A stretch of 64,000 nucleotides of DNA from Pirellulaceae bacterium (lineage in GTDB: Bacteria > Planctomycetota > Planctomycetia > Pirellulales > Pirellulaceae), in the NCBI GenBank assembly GCA_019636385.1, contig JAHBXT010000003.1, positions 868,001-932,000 on the forward strand, in the 5' to 3' direction. A program made the translations under genes and the position numbers. The notes under the pieces are model-generated. The model was given only the letters and a program-made list of their open reading frames with translations, ran no database searches and was not told the DNA's origin. The stretch's first letter is position 1. Each line of letters begins with the position of its first letter. Shown here one piece after another: positions 28,022 to 37,324 of the stretch.

Positions 28022-29645
28022 GCATGCCTCCCGGATTCATGATGCCATGGGGATCCAAACTGCGCTTGATCGACTTGAGAATCTCGATCCCACACTCGCC
28101 TACCTGAGTCACCATGAGATCGCTGCCCATGCGGCCAACCCCGTGGTGATGCGAAATGCTGCCTCCCTGCTGCACGAAAGTCCTCAGTAGTCCCTGCTGC
28201 AGCGTCTGGAACTGCGCCACATCATCGGCGGTGGTCCTCGATTGCATGGGTGCCATGAAGACGACATACAAGTTACAACCGTTTTCGTAGACGTGTGAAA
28301 TATGGGACATGCTATAGATGGGCTGTCCGCATCGGTCAAAGTATTCATGCACGCCTTTCCAAAGTGGCAACAGGGTCTCCCATGTGACCGCTGTTTCGGC
28401 GGTGTCAATCATATACCCGGCATCCATGAACGCATCGCGGAGATAGGATGATTCGTAACGCTGTTGCAGCCAATTCGTCACCGGAGACTGACCAGCCGAG
28501 AATCCGCCGTGCCGTTTGGCAATCCTCTTGGCCTGCTGCAGCGCACAGCGTGTAAACGCCATGTTGCCCTCGATGGTCATCATCAACGTACTACGCTGGG
28601 GAGGATGGTAACCAAAGCCGCGCAGCAGCCGGTCCTTCCAAGTTCCTTCAAAACCACGATGTTTGAAACCAAATGAAGTCTCGCGACCATCGGAAATGCG
28701 AAAGACATGTGGTTTACCGATTTCGCCCTGAATCATGGCGCGCATGGCCTCTGTAGCCGATGCGAAGTCGCGAAAGATGAAGGCTGCCTGTTGTCGATTC
28801 TGTGGCCGATGCGGCACCACGCGCCAGGTAACTTCGGTAATCACGCCTAAGACACCTTCGGAGCCAACAAACAGACGATTCAAATCCCAGCCCTGAGCGC
28901 AGGCCGGATGTTCCAGCGACTGGAAACTGCCGATGGGGGTCGCTACCTGCAAGGCCACCATCAAATCCACCGCGCGTCCGTAACCCGTGGAACACTGCCC
29001 AGCGCCATTGGCCGCTACCCAACCACCGACCGTGGAGTACTCGAATGACTGCGGAAAATGCCCACAAGAATATCCACGCTCGTTCAAATAGGCTTCTAAC
29101 TCGGGTCCATAGATACCCGCCTGTACGCGTACCGTCTGATTGCGCTCGCGAAAGCGCAGCACTTTGCGCATGCGCTGTCGTAGATTCAGTGCGATGCCCC
29201 CCTGACGCGCTTCCAGAGCTTGCGTTACCGACGATCCGCCTCCAACAGGCACAATCGGCAAACAATGCTGGTGGCAATAATCGACAATCTGTTGGACCTG
29301 CTCATGCGTTTCGGGGCAGACGACGGCATCGGGCGGGTAGGGTACGCGCCGGTGACGCAGCAGCAATAAATCGCCGTAGTATTTTCCGAGCGCGTGACTA
29401 GCTCGCATGAAGTCTTCCTGCTGCACATGTTGTTGACCAACTAGTTCTTGAAAGAAGCGCAGGTGATCAGCCGCTAAGCGACTGACCGGCAGCTGCACTG
29501 GCGAGTCGGCGCGAAGGGCATCGCCAATCGTCCGTTGCTGCGTACGCTGCACGCCAAAGTATTGCTCCAAGAACTGCAGCGTATGCTCGTCCAAGGCGCT
29601 GTCGCGCTTGTCGCCCCATTTGTATATCTGTCGATAAGTAGACAT
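28005..29645 (-). CDS. FAD-linked oxidase, alkyl-DHAP synthase (AGPS)-like
   Basis: The start is ATG at 29643-29645, two bases after the glpD stop; 546 residues. The VAO/PCMH-type FAD-binding domain is visible (PPDAVVCPETHEQVQQIVDY, then CLPIVPVGGGSSVTQ, and STVGGWVAANGAGQCSTGYG). The C-terminus has HISHVYENGCNLYVVF and the histidine motif SHHHGVGRMGSDLM, which corresponds to the HHHGIG motif of alkyldihydroxyacetonephosphate synthase. The N-terminal YKWGDKRDSALDEHTLQFLE also fits this family. AGPS exchanges the acyl chain of acyl-DHAP for a fatty alcohol to make ether lipids. Other members are D-lactate or glycolate oxidase-like, so the reaction here is inferred. The neighbouring glpD, which makes DHAP, supports a DHAP-based substrate. 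Confidence 0.85.
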   Translation of the reverse strand: MSTYRQIYKWGDKRDSALDEHTLQFLEQYFGVQRTQQRTIGDALRADSPVQLPVSRLAADHLRFFQELVGQQHVQQEDFMRASHALGKYYGDLLLLRHRRVPYPPDAVVCPETHEQVQQIVDYCHQHCLPIVPVGGGSSVTQALEARQGGIALNLRQRMRKVLRFRERNQTVRVQAGIYGPELEAYLNERGYSCGHFPQSFEYSTVGGWVAANGAGQCSTGYGRAVDLMVALQVATPIGSFQSLEHPACAQGWDLNRLFVGSEGVLGVITEVTWRVVPHRPQNRQQAAFIFRDFASATEAMRAMIQGEIGKPHVFRISDGRETSFGFKHRGFEGTWKDRLLRGFGYHPPQRSTLMMTIEGNMAFTRCALQQAKRIAKRHGGFSAGQSPVTNWLQQRYESSYLRDAFMDAGYMIDTAETAVTWETLLPLWKGVHEYFDRCGQPIYSMSHISHVYENGCNLYVVFMAPMQSRTTADDVAQFQTLQQGLLRTFVQQGGSISHHHGVGRMGSDLMVTQVGECGIEILKSIKRSLDPHGIMNPGGMLGLDN

Positions 29646-29647
29646 CG

Positions 29648-31360
29648 CTATGGAATCGTATAGTACTTGGAGATGAAATCGTGGATGGCGTGCTCGCAGT
29701 CTGCAGTGCTCCAGTTTCGCCGCTTGCTCAATCGTTCGACCACCAACCGCAACGTGGCATCCGCGGGGCGGCCCAGCCAACCGACTCCAGTGCGCCGCAA
29801 GAGCACATCGGCAAGGGAATACGCTAGTTCATGGTTGATCGTATAGTCCAGTTCCGCTTGAATCTCTCCGTCGGCGGTCAGTCGAGTTGCGCCCCCACTG
29901 GTTTTCAACCCCAATTCCAAAACGTCCGCTGCCAGTGTGCCGTAGTTGCGCACATAGTACTGGATCGTATCGTCCGGGTAGAATTTACCAAACGTGACTC
30001 TGGTGGTGTTCAAAAATTCACTAAAATCGCCTATCCGACAGGGATGAAGGGTGTAGGTTGCCGAGTCGCACAACGGCAGTTGCAACTGACGGCTGCGAGC
30101 AATATGTTCTACCACGCGCTGTGCCAGTCCGCGCGACGTGGTGTATTTGCCGCCCTCTACGGAGAGCAGCCCACGAGCCACAAATGGCTGGTCATCGGTT
30201 GCGGTGCCATGATCAACTAGCTCATAACGCCGGCTGACGGTGTATGGGTTGTCGGAATCTTCCAGCCCGGCCAGCGGCCGTAAACCGCCGTAGTGAAACA
30301 CAATGTCATCACGTGTCAGGGCTCCGCCAATTTCTTCAGGCGCGATATGTTGATTGACTTTGTCCAGCAGTTCATCGACGCTGGCTCGCGTTGGCCGATA
30401 ATCATCGGGCGTTCCGTGATACGGTTTATCCGTCGGGCCAATGATCGTAAGTCCTCGCCATGGCAAAAACATCAGGTGATCACCCGCTCGGGTCTGCAGT
30501 ACGACAGCAGTTCGCACTGGAATCTTAGCGGTCAAAAGATGCACGCCTTCGGACCGCGCTGGCGTCGAGTGCTGGCCGGCGGGCTCGCCAACCGGTAGGT
30601 CGCCCGGGGAAACGGATGGTCGCTTAAGCATCTTCAAAACGCGATGGACCCAGGTTCCTGCACAATTGATTACCCAGTGTGCGCGGACAATCCGGCTGTG
30701 ACCGGTCAAGGTATCTCGAACGGTTACTCCGCGAACCGAAGAGTCTTGTAGCTCAAGCGATTCGACACGCGCATAATTTGCCAGTTGGGCGCCATGATCC
30801 TGGGCGGTTTGTAGGAAAGCCAGTGTCATCCGATCGGGGTTGATATTGGCGTAGTCGAAGTAGGTGACCGCGTCATGCAGTTCTGGGTGCTGCAGCCAGG
30901 CTGCCTGTTGTAAGGTTTGGGAGGTCGATAACACGCCATGACGCCTCAGTCGATTCGATGGCTGGACAACATGCGCCTTGTCATACGACAGACCATCGTA
31001 CAGCCACATGCCGGCGCGCAGCGCAAAATTGCGAGCTGTGTGTCGACGATAGCGCGGCACCAGGAATTGCAGCGGCTGCACGAAATTCGGCGCTATGTCC
31101 GCGATAATGCGCCGCTCGCGCAGCGATTCACGTACCAGTCCAAGTTCAAAATTCTTGAGATAGCGAAGCCCACCGTGAATCAACTTCGAAGTAGCCGACG
31201 AGGTCGCACTGCCAAAGTCATTCATCTCAAACAGCGCGACGCTCAGGCCGCATAGAGCGGCCTGATGCGCGACGGCTGCACCGGTAATCCCGCCACCGAT
31301 GAGAACTAAATCCCAATGCCTTTCGGCCAGCTCTGCAATGTCGGCGCGTTTCAATGTCAT
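29648..31360 (-). CDS. glpD: Aerobic-type glycerol-3-phosphate dehydrogenase
   Basis: The ATG at 31358-31360 is preferred over a TTG at 31396, giving 570 residues. The FAD-binding Rossmann motif DLVLIGGGITGAAVAHQAAL is near residue 18. The family block GSATSSATSKLIHGGLRYLK follows, then FDYANINPDRMTLAFL, INCAGTWVHRVLKM and FHYGGLRPLAG. The C-terminal GlpD cap domain includes YTINHELAYSLADVLLRRTG. It oxidises sn-glycerol 3-phosphate to DHAP and feeds electrons to the quinone pool at the membrane. It opens the operon with the AGPS-like and FGGY kinase genes; the spacing to the next gene is two bases. No glycerol facilitator or glpK of standard type is adjacent. Confidence 0.95.
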   Translation of the reverse strand: MTLKRADIAELAERHWDLVLIGGGITGAAVAHQAALCGLSVALFEMNDFGSATSSATSKLIHGGLRYLKNFELGLVRESLRERRIIADIAPNFVQPLQFLVPRYRRHTARNFALRAGMWLYDGLSYDKAHVVQPSNRLRRHGVLSTSQTLQQAAWLQHPELHDAVTYFDYANINPDRMTLAFLQTAQDHGAQLANYARVESLELQDSSVRGVTVRDTLTGHSRIVRAHWVINCAGTWVHRVLKMLKRPSVSPGDLPVGEPAGQHSTPARSEGVHLLTAKIPVRTAVVLQTRAGDHLMFLPWRGLTIIGPTDKPYHGTPDDYRPTRASVDELLDKVNQHIAPEEIGGALTRDDIVFHYGGLRPLAGLEDSDNPYTVSRRYELVDHGTATDDQPFVARGLLSVEGGKYTTSRGLAQRVVEHIARSRQLQLPLCDSATYTLHPCRIGDFSEFLNTTRVTFGKFYPDDTIQYYVRNYGTLAADVLELGLKTSGGATRLTADGEIQAELDYTINHELAYSLADVLLRRTGVGWLGRPADATLRLVVERLSKRRNWSTADCEHAIHDFISKYYTIP

Positions 31361-31610
31361 AAGTTCATTGAGAAAACTGGTAGCGAGGCTCGCCAAAGCG
31401 CGGAACTTCTTGCTTGTTCACGGTCTGCTCACGGGGGCTATGTGGAAGGCTTGTCGTAAAGCGTCAGTGGCGACTCGGCGTGGGGCAAGTCGAGCTACGA
31501 GTGAACGATCTCTATCGGTTTCTATCCAACCTATGATCTGCCATCCAATTCGCAGTGGCCCCGCTTGTATCATCCTGAAAATCGCGGCGGTAAGTACGTA
31601 CAGTACAACA

Positions 31611-32393
31611 CTAGCGACCGGTGAACTGCGGCTTGCGCTTGGTCAAGAAGGCGGTCACCCCTTCGCGACAATCTTGGCTGTCGATGCACTGCGCCTGCAA
31701 GTCGGCTTCATAGTTAATCATCTCGGCAAACGTGAGTGATGCGGCACGTCGCATGGCGCGCTTTGTCAGCGCCAGAGCCAGCGGCGCGCGCTCAGCCAAA
31801 GACTGCGCCCACTTGTGTGCCTCATCGTGTAGCATTGCTTCTGGAACCGTGCGATTGGCCAATCCCAGCGAGACGCAGCGCTCGGCTGGCACACGCTCCG
31901 CCTCTATCGCCAATTGATAAGCTCGATGATAACCGATCTCCAGCGGGAGAATCCACGCCAGTCCGCCGTCTGGAACCAAGCCGATGGTGGCAAACGGCGA
32001 CAGGAAGAAGGCGTTGTCAGCCATCAGAACCAGGTCAGCAGTCAATGCAAAACTCAGGCCGATACCAGAGGCCGATCCCTGTACGGCGCTGATCACGGGT
32101 TTGTCCATTTCGGCGATGGCTAACAATGCGGGACCGTAGAGCTCTTTGAGAATTTGTCTCACTCGCTCTCCGCCGTTGATACCCGCCTTCAGGTCCGCTC
32201 CGGCACTGAAGACTCGTCCGTGGCCACCAAACACGACGGCTCGAATGGACGAATCCGCTGCGGCCATCTGCATTGCGGCCAACAAATCCTTGCCTAACTG
32301 AGTATTGAACGAGTTCAACGCCTCGGGGCGATTCAGCTTTACCGTAGCTACCGCGCCATCGGTTTCGTAGGTCACAGTTTCCAGTGGACTCAT
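31611..32393 (-). CDS. Enoyl-CoA hydratase/isomerase (crotonase) family protein
   Basis: The 260-residue protein has the crotonase fold. The N-terminal segment is VATVKLNRPEALNSFNTQLG. The first oxyanion-hole stretch is GRVFSAGADLKAG, and the second is VQGSASGIGLSFALTADLVL. This is followed by FATIGLVPDGGLAWIL. The C-terminal helix block ends LTKRKPQFTGR, as in 2-(1,2-epoxy-1,2-dihydrophenyl)acetyl-CoA isomerase (PaaG-like) and enoyl-CoA hydratases. Substrate is not defined. It acts on CoA thioesters in the cytoplasm, in fatty-acid or aromatic degradation. It is separated from glpD by 250 bases and divergent from the beta-RFAP synthase gene. Confidence 0.92.
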   Translation of the reverse strand: MSPLETVTYETDGAVATVKLNRPEALNSFNTQLGKDLLAAMQMAAADSSIRAVVFGGHGRVFSAGADLKAGINGGERVRQILKELYGPALLAIAEMDKPVISAVQGSASGIGLSFALTADLVLMADNAFFLSPFATIGLVPDGGLAWILPLEIGYHRAYQLAIEAERVPAERCVSLGLANRTVPEAMLHDEAHKWAQSLAERAPLALALTKRAMRRAASLTFAEMINYEADLQAQCIDSQDCREGVTAFLTKRKPQFTGR

Positions 32394-32501
32394 AATACTT
32401 GTTGCTTAAAGGTAGATCGAGTACGTACCAGTAACACACGAAAAGCGGTGGGAATTGAAAGGTCCGAATCGCACTCTCGGAAGTTTGCGGTTCGAACAAA
32501 T

Positions 32502-33695
32502 ATGGTACCATATTCGATTCGATACGTAACGGTCTCAGCGAGGTTAGCGGTCTTGGAGCTACGAACCGGTTGTCGCTTGCATTTTGGGCTGATGGAGTTG
32601 GCCCAGGGTGCGCCGCAGCGTTTTGCCGGTCTGGGCGTTATGCTCCAGCAACCGTGCCTGCAGTTGCGCTTGCACTATTGGACCTCTGATTGCTTGGACA
32701 ATTCGCCTCCCGGTATGGGGCCATTAAATGCTAACTGGCGCGGCCCTGCTCAGCGCACAACGTCTGCGACTGAATTGCATTTGGATCAGGTCAGTCTCGC
32801 GGCAGCCCTTGAACTTCCCAACGATAGTGCGGTCGAATACCAGCAACGAATTGGCCAGTGGCTGCAGCAGCACAGCGCGTGCAGTACGCTAGAGATCATA
32901 AGTGCCTATCCATTCCACTGCGGTCTGGGCACCGGAACACAACTGGCCAGCCTGCTATATGCCGCGGCCGCTGTGTGGGACCATCGAGAACCGCTGTCCG
33001 AGAGCTGGCAATTGTTAACCGATATTTTGCCGACCTTGAATGCGCAAAGTGTTGCCCGACAAACGCAACGTGGCCGGCGCTCAGCCATTGGACTGACAGG
33101 CTTTTTGTCGGGAGGGCTAGTCTTAGATGGAGGATTTCCAAAGGTTGTTGGTCAAGCCGCTGAAGGTGGAGAACCCGAGTGTGACCGGCAGTTGAAGGTG
33201 AGTAGCCAGCGGCCAGTGGATGCGAAATATGTGGCGATTCCGGCCCAATGGCGGTTCGTGCTCATCCGGCCTTGCTCTTCATCACAGATCACTGGTCAGC
33301 GCGAACAGCAGTTAATGAACAGCTTGGCCCATCGACCAAACTCGAATCGACAAGTCATGTGGGACTTGGCAAACTCAGTGTGCTTGGCAGCCCAGCATGA
33401 TAACTATTGCGACTTCGTCGAATCGCTGGAGTCCTATCTGCGACTGGCATCGCAGCTGTTTGCTGGAATACAACAAGGACCTTACAACGGTCCACTGGCG
33501 GCAGAAGCTGCTGGGCTGGCTCGAAGTGCAGGGCTACGTGCTGTTGGTCAGAGTAGCTGGGGACCGACGATTTTCGGCGTGGCAGCCAATGATCAGGCGG
33601 CCGAGGAAGCTGCCGCAGCGATCCGGCGTTGCCAGCCATCGTGGGTCATACACGTGACTGCCGCTGCCGCCCATGGTGCCCAGGTAAGGCGCTAG
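32502..33695 (+). CDS. Beta-ribofuranosylaminobenzene 5'-phosphate synthase
   Basis: The protein belongs to the GHMP kinase superfamily. It catalyses the first committed step of tetrahydromethanopterin synthesis, joining p-aminobenzoate and PRPP with loss of CO2. Visible motifs are LRTGCRLHFGLMELAQG at the N-terminus, the GHMP loop PFHCGLGTGTQLASLLYAAA, GRRSAIGLTGFLSGGLVLDG, and SSWGPTIFGVAAND near the C-terminus. The start is uncertain: ATG at 32502 gives 397 residues, ATG at 32448 gives 415, while family members begin close to the LRTGCRLHFG segment. In bacteria this enzyme marks H4MPT-dependent C1 metabolism, known in methylotrophs and planctomycetes. It is divergent from the crotonase gene. 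Confidence 0.88.
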   Translation: MVPYSIRYVTVSARLAVLELRTGCRLHFGLMELAQGAPQRFAGLGVMLQQPCLQLRLHYWTSDCLDNSPPGMGPLNANWRGPAQRTTSATELHLDQVSLAAALELPNDSAVEYQQRIGQWLQQHSACSTLEIISAYPFHCGLGTGTQLASLLYAAAAVWDHREPLSESWQLLTDILPTLNAQSVARQTQRGRRSAIGLTGFLSGGLVLDGGFPKVVGQAAEGGEPECDRQLKVSSQRPVDAKYVAIPAQWRFVLIRPCSSSQITGQREQQLMNSLAHRPNSNRQVMWDLANSVCLAAQHDNYCDFVESLESYLRLASQLFAGIQQGPYNGPLAAEAAGLARSAGLRAVGQSSWGPTIFGVAANDQAAEEAAAAIRRCQPSWVIHVTAAAAHGAQVRR

Positions 33696-33704
33696 CCACC
33701 GCGC

Positions 33705-35405
33705 TCACACCAACGGCATTACCGTCGCCATCACTACGGTCACAGCAAATGACGTCACGCCCAGAATGCACAGCATGATGGTCCAACTGCGCAGCGTTTC
33801 ACCTTCGGTCAGCACGCCCATCTTGGCGAAAACCCAGAAGCCTGAATCGTTCATCCAGCTACACACCAGCGATCCGGCACCGATCGTCGGTACCAGATAA
33901 ACTGGGTGATAGCCCAGATTGCCATCTGCGGCCAGCGACATGGCGATGGGCGCGATTAGCGACGATCCAATAATCATTGCCACGGTACTTGAACCTTGAG
34001 CGATTTTCAGCAGTGATGCAATGAAAAAGGCCAGGCACATCAGCGCCAAGCCGCCTTGCTGCTCAGAGCCACTTGCAAAAACTTTTTCAACGGCAACTTG
34101 AATCTCTGTCATTGCCAATAGATTTCCAAATGCGCCGCCCGCAGCCGTAATCAAGATGATAACACCACCACTCAGGAGGGCGTCCTCGGAGTGTTCGGAT
34201 AATTGTCTGAGCGAATGCCCTTGATAATGCCAGCACAGGTAGATTGAGATCAAGGCTGCCAAGACCATCGACAGATTCGGGCTGCCCAACAACTCCAGCC
34301 ACCCTCGGATCGCCGCCTGTGTACCGCTTGGACTATCGCCGACCCAGACTTTGAAAACTGTTGCCAGCGAAATCATGCCAACCGGCAACAAAACCGGCAA
34401 CAACGCCATTGCCAGTGGCGGGAGACTGTTCAACTGTGGTTCGTCTCGATCGCCAGCCCTCGACAATGGTCGCATCACAACTGGCATTCGCAAATTCATC
34501 CACCCAGCCACAAGCAAACCAACTACCGCAGCCGGCGCGCCAACACATAGCCCCACCAAGATCGCCGGACCAATGTCAACTCGTAGTGCTTCGGCAACCA
34601 GCAGCGGGCCTGGGGTGGGAGGAACCAGGGTATGCGTAATAGCGCCCCCGGCAGCAATAGCGCATAGATACAACAGGTAGTCCTTGCCGGTCTGTCGGTA
34701 TAGGCTGCGCGCTAACGGCACAAGCAAATAGAACACGGTGTCGAAGAACACCGGAATTCCCAAGATAAAACCGCTGGTCATCAGCGCTGCTGCCGCGCGT
34801 CGTTGGCCGAATACATGCAACGAGGTCTGCACAATTTTGTCCGCCGCACCGCTAGCCAACATGCACTTGCCAATGACCGAAGCCATGGCGATTAAGATAC
34901 CGATGCCGACCACCGAATTGCCCAGTGAACTTGAGACACGCGACACGATCTGCACCGGCTCCGCTTGGTCGCTAATTACAACGTGCGGCTTGGCACCCGG
35001 TCCGTGGACATTACGGTTGAAGCCAGTCACATTCAGCGGAATGAAGCAACTGATGGCCAACGCGCCTAAGATAAGCGCTACGAACGCATGAAACTTCAGC
35101 CCAATCATCAGCAGCAAGACGACCGCCACACCAACGGACATTGCTACCAACGGGCGCCACAGCGGAACTAGCCGCTCGGAGGCATGGCTGCCATCGGCGC
35201 TAACGGTGGAGGCACTTGACTCCTGAGGCATCTCTTGGGCGGGACTGGATTGCGACAGTGGTACCGCAACTGCGTTGGCGGTCGCGGTCTGTCCGCTGAC
35301 GGATACCGAGCTGAGCGCGAAAATGGCTATGCAGCACAGTAGGGCTCTGCGAAACAGCGGTTCAATGCGCAGCGGCCCGTTAGTCCCGATCAACGTGATT
35401 GACAT
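33705..35405 (-). CDS. GntP-family permease with N-terminal extension
   Basis: The 566-residue protein has a C-terminal body of about 480 residues with 12 or more hydrophobic segments, typical of the GntP gluconate/organic acid:H+ symporters. Characteristic stretches are GNSVVGIGILIAMASVIGKC, LASGAADKIVQT, SGFILGIPVFFDTVFYLLVP, ITHTLVPPTPGPLLVAE and MNDSGFWVFAKMG. GntP proteins are normally about 440-450 residues. Here about 85 extra residues precede the body, starting with a signal-like hydrophobic stretch (RRALLCCIAIFALSSVSVSG) and a Ser/Ala/Gln-rich linker. Its orientation means the linker would be extracytoplasmic. Substrate is unknown; the enolase-superfamily gene just upstream on the same strand may be functionally linked. 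Confidence 0.88.
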   Translation of the reverse strand: MSITLIGTNGPLRIEPLFRRALLCCIAIFALSSVSVSGQTATANAVAVPLSQSSPAQEMPQESSASTVSADGSHASERLVPLWRPLVAMSVGVAVVLLLMIGLKFHAFVALILGALAISCFIPLNVTGFNRNVHGPGAKPHVVISDQAEPVQIVSRVSSSLGNSVVGIGILIAMASVIGKCMLASGAADKIVQTSLHVFGQRRAAAALMTSGFILGIPVFFDTVFYLLVPLARSLYRQTGKDYLLYLCAIAAGGAITHTLVPPTPGPLLVAEALRVDIGPAILVGLCVGAPAAVVGLLVAGWMNLRMPVVMRPLSRAGDRDEPQLNSLPPLAMALLPVLLPVGMISLATVFKVWVGDSPSGTQAAIRGWLELLGSPNLSMVLAALISIYLCWHYQGHSLRQLSEHSEDALLSGGVIILITAAGGAFGNLLAMTEIQVAVEKVFASGSEQQGGLALMCLAFFIASLLKIAQGSSTVAMIIGSSLIAPIAMSLAADGNLGYHPVYLVPTIGAGSLVCSWMNDSGFWVFAKMGVLTEGETLRSWTIMLCILGVTSFAVTVVMATVMPLV

Positions 35406-35452
35406 TGAGTGCTTTCGTGCATTCAGTTGAATACAAAGTCGTCGCGCGAACG

Positions 35453-37324
35453 CTATTTCTTCTTGGCGGGCTTTTTCGTAACTACTGCCGCCTTTCCTCC
35501 ATAAGATTTCCCAGTCTGCATTTTCGTAGAGCCAGACTTGGCAGAGCCAGCCGCCAAATTTGACTTAGTGGCGGTCGATGATGATCTGGGAATCGGCTTA
35601 GACTTTGCAGCAGCAACTTGAGGCGCCGAGCCCTTGCCCTTTCCTGCCGATGGAGTTTTCGCTTTGCTGTCTACTGTCTTTGATTTGGCGGAACTCGCTG
35701 CAGTTGACTGTTTTTGCCCTCCCGGTCCGGCTGATTTTGCAGCCTCTTGATGGCTGGCACCACTTTTGGACGTCCCGCTTTTGGCCGCTGCCGATTTACT
35801 AGCCTCAACAGTTGGCTTCGCTGAAATCTGTGCGTCGCCTTTCGCTTTGTGAGTCACCGTAGACTTGGCAGACGCAGGTTTATGAGGCGTCTTGGAATTG
35901 GCAGCCGCAGCGGCTGGTGCTTTGGCGAGTCGCGCCGGACGCTCGACTTTTGGCGGTGGCGGGGCTGTCAACTTTTGCCACTCAAATCCCAGACCGACAC
36001 CGCCCAGCAAGTCGGTGGGAATCGTTCCGTAGCGCACTCGGAACAGCGGAGCGTACTTGGACATGTAGGCGTGATTACCCTGCGGACAATACTGGCGACC
36101 GTTGCCCTCAATCGCTACGACTCGCGAAATGCGACTAGCTAACGATGCCGAATGCAAGAATGAACCGCCAATGCAGGTCAAGTCCTGAAAGCAGACGAAC
36201 ATTTTGTGCTCAGCCGCCGCAGCCGCCATCAACAAGCACTCAGTATGGCCCTTGCACGCTTTGAGAGCGATGCCGGTATAGCCGCGCTTTCGTGCCAATC
36301 GCAAGCTTTCCATGTCTGTCAACGATTCGTCGATGACAATGGGCAACAATCGCGAGATGCGATGCACGGTCATCTCAGTGCGAATCGTCAAATCACGTGG
36401 CGTCGGCTGTTCGATGTACTGGAGCCGCTGATGGGACAACGGGCTCAGCCGCTCAATGCGTTCCAGAAAGTCAATTACGTAATCTTCATCCGGGCACTGT
36501 TCGTTAAAATCCAACGACAGCTTCCATGCTCGCTCCGACGCGACAGCTTCACAAATTCGAGTGATCTCGACGATGCGTCCCACGTCCCAATCGACATCAT
36601 TGCCCGCTAGCTTGATCTTCAGATGGCTAATTCCTTCGGTGGCCAGCCATTCTTCCAACGTCTCTGGGTAGCCATCATTCAATCGCGTCTTCAAATCGTC
36701 GCTCGACAGCGGATCCAGAGCGCCGACCAGATGGTACAGGGGCATTGTGGGCTTGGGCTTGGATAATAAATAATCGCACGGGTACTTGCCGGCAAAGTCT
36801 GGCCCCAGATAGGCGCTCAAATCTTCATTCAGGAATTCGCTGGTCAAACATTCATACGAGCTACGTTGTTGACTGCGCCCCAAAGCATCGTGAATCGCGG
36901 CTTCTAGCGGACTGCTGGCCAGCATGGCTGCTAGTTTCGGAATGCCTTCGACGATCTTATACTGGGTCTGCATCTCGGCCACGACCTTGTCGCGCAGCTC
37001 ACTGACCTGTCGCGTCAACTGTAGAGCGTCACCGGTCAGATGCGCCTTTGAAACCTGGGCCGCCAGCCGCGATGCCAGTTCGATAATCAATTTCAGCGTG
37101 ACCTTCGAGGGAATCTTGCTAGGCCACGCCCAGGCATTGCCCATCGTCATTTCGCCGATGCCCAACACCCCTTTGCCCTTGCCTCCGACAGTAACTGTCA
37201 CTTCAGAGCGCAGCACGGACACATCATTGACGACTCGCCCGCCAAACTTCATCGGTTGGCGGTAATCGAACTGAATGGTCTTATTCTCGACACTCTTGAT
37301 CGTTAGATCGGTAGACGATGGCAT
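35453..37324 (-). CDS. Enolase-superfamily (mandelate racemase/muconate cycloisomerase-like) enzyme with lysine-rich tail
   Basis: Residues 1-452 form an MR/MLE-type enzyme. The catalytic lysines are in HLKIKLAGND (K236, K238), the metal ligands are Asp272 (LDFNEQ), Glu305 (YIEQP) and Asp332 (VIDES), and the opposite lysine is Lys355 (ALKACKGH). All expected positions are filled, so the enzyme should abstract an alpha-proton from a carboxylate; the substrate is unknown. Residues 453-623 are a separate, low-complexity tail with about 30 lysines in Lys-Ala-Ser-Pro contexts (AKSK, KPA, SAKSG), ending VVTKKPAKKK. It resembles bacterial histone H1-like proteins. The gene is 47 bases upstream of gntP, so a sugar-acid uptake and dehydration operon is possible. 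Confidence 0.88.
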   Translation of the reverse strand: MPSSTDLTIKSVENKTIQFDYRQPMKFGGRVVNDVSVLRSEVTVTVGGKGKGVLGIGEMTMGNAWAWPSKIPSKVTLKLIIELASRLAAQVSKAHLTGDALQLTRQVSELRDKVVAEMQTQYKIVEGIPKLAAMLASSPLEAAIHDALGRSQQRSSYECLTSEFLNEDLSAYLGPDFAGKYPCDYLLSKPKPTMPLYHLVGALDPLSSDDLKTRLNDGYPETLEEWLATEGISHLKIKLAGNDVDWDVGRIVEITRICEAVASERAWKLSLDFNEQCPDEDYVIDFLERIERLSPLSHQRLQYIEQPTPRDLTIRTEMTVHRISRLLPIVIDESLTDMESLRLARKRGYTGIALKACKGHTECLLMAAAAAEHKMFVCFQDLTCIGGSFLHSASLASRISRVVAIEGNGRQYCPQGNHAYMSKYAPLFRVRYGTIPTDLLGGVGLGFEWQKLTAPPPPKVERPARLAKAPAAAAANSKTPHKPASAKSTVTHKAKGDAQISAKPTVEASKSAAAKSGTSKSGASHQEAAKSAGPGGQKQSTAASSAKSKTVDSKAKTPSAGKGKGSAPQVAAAKSKPIPRSSSTATKSNLAAGSAKSGSTKMQTGKSYGGKAAVVTKKPAKKK

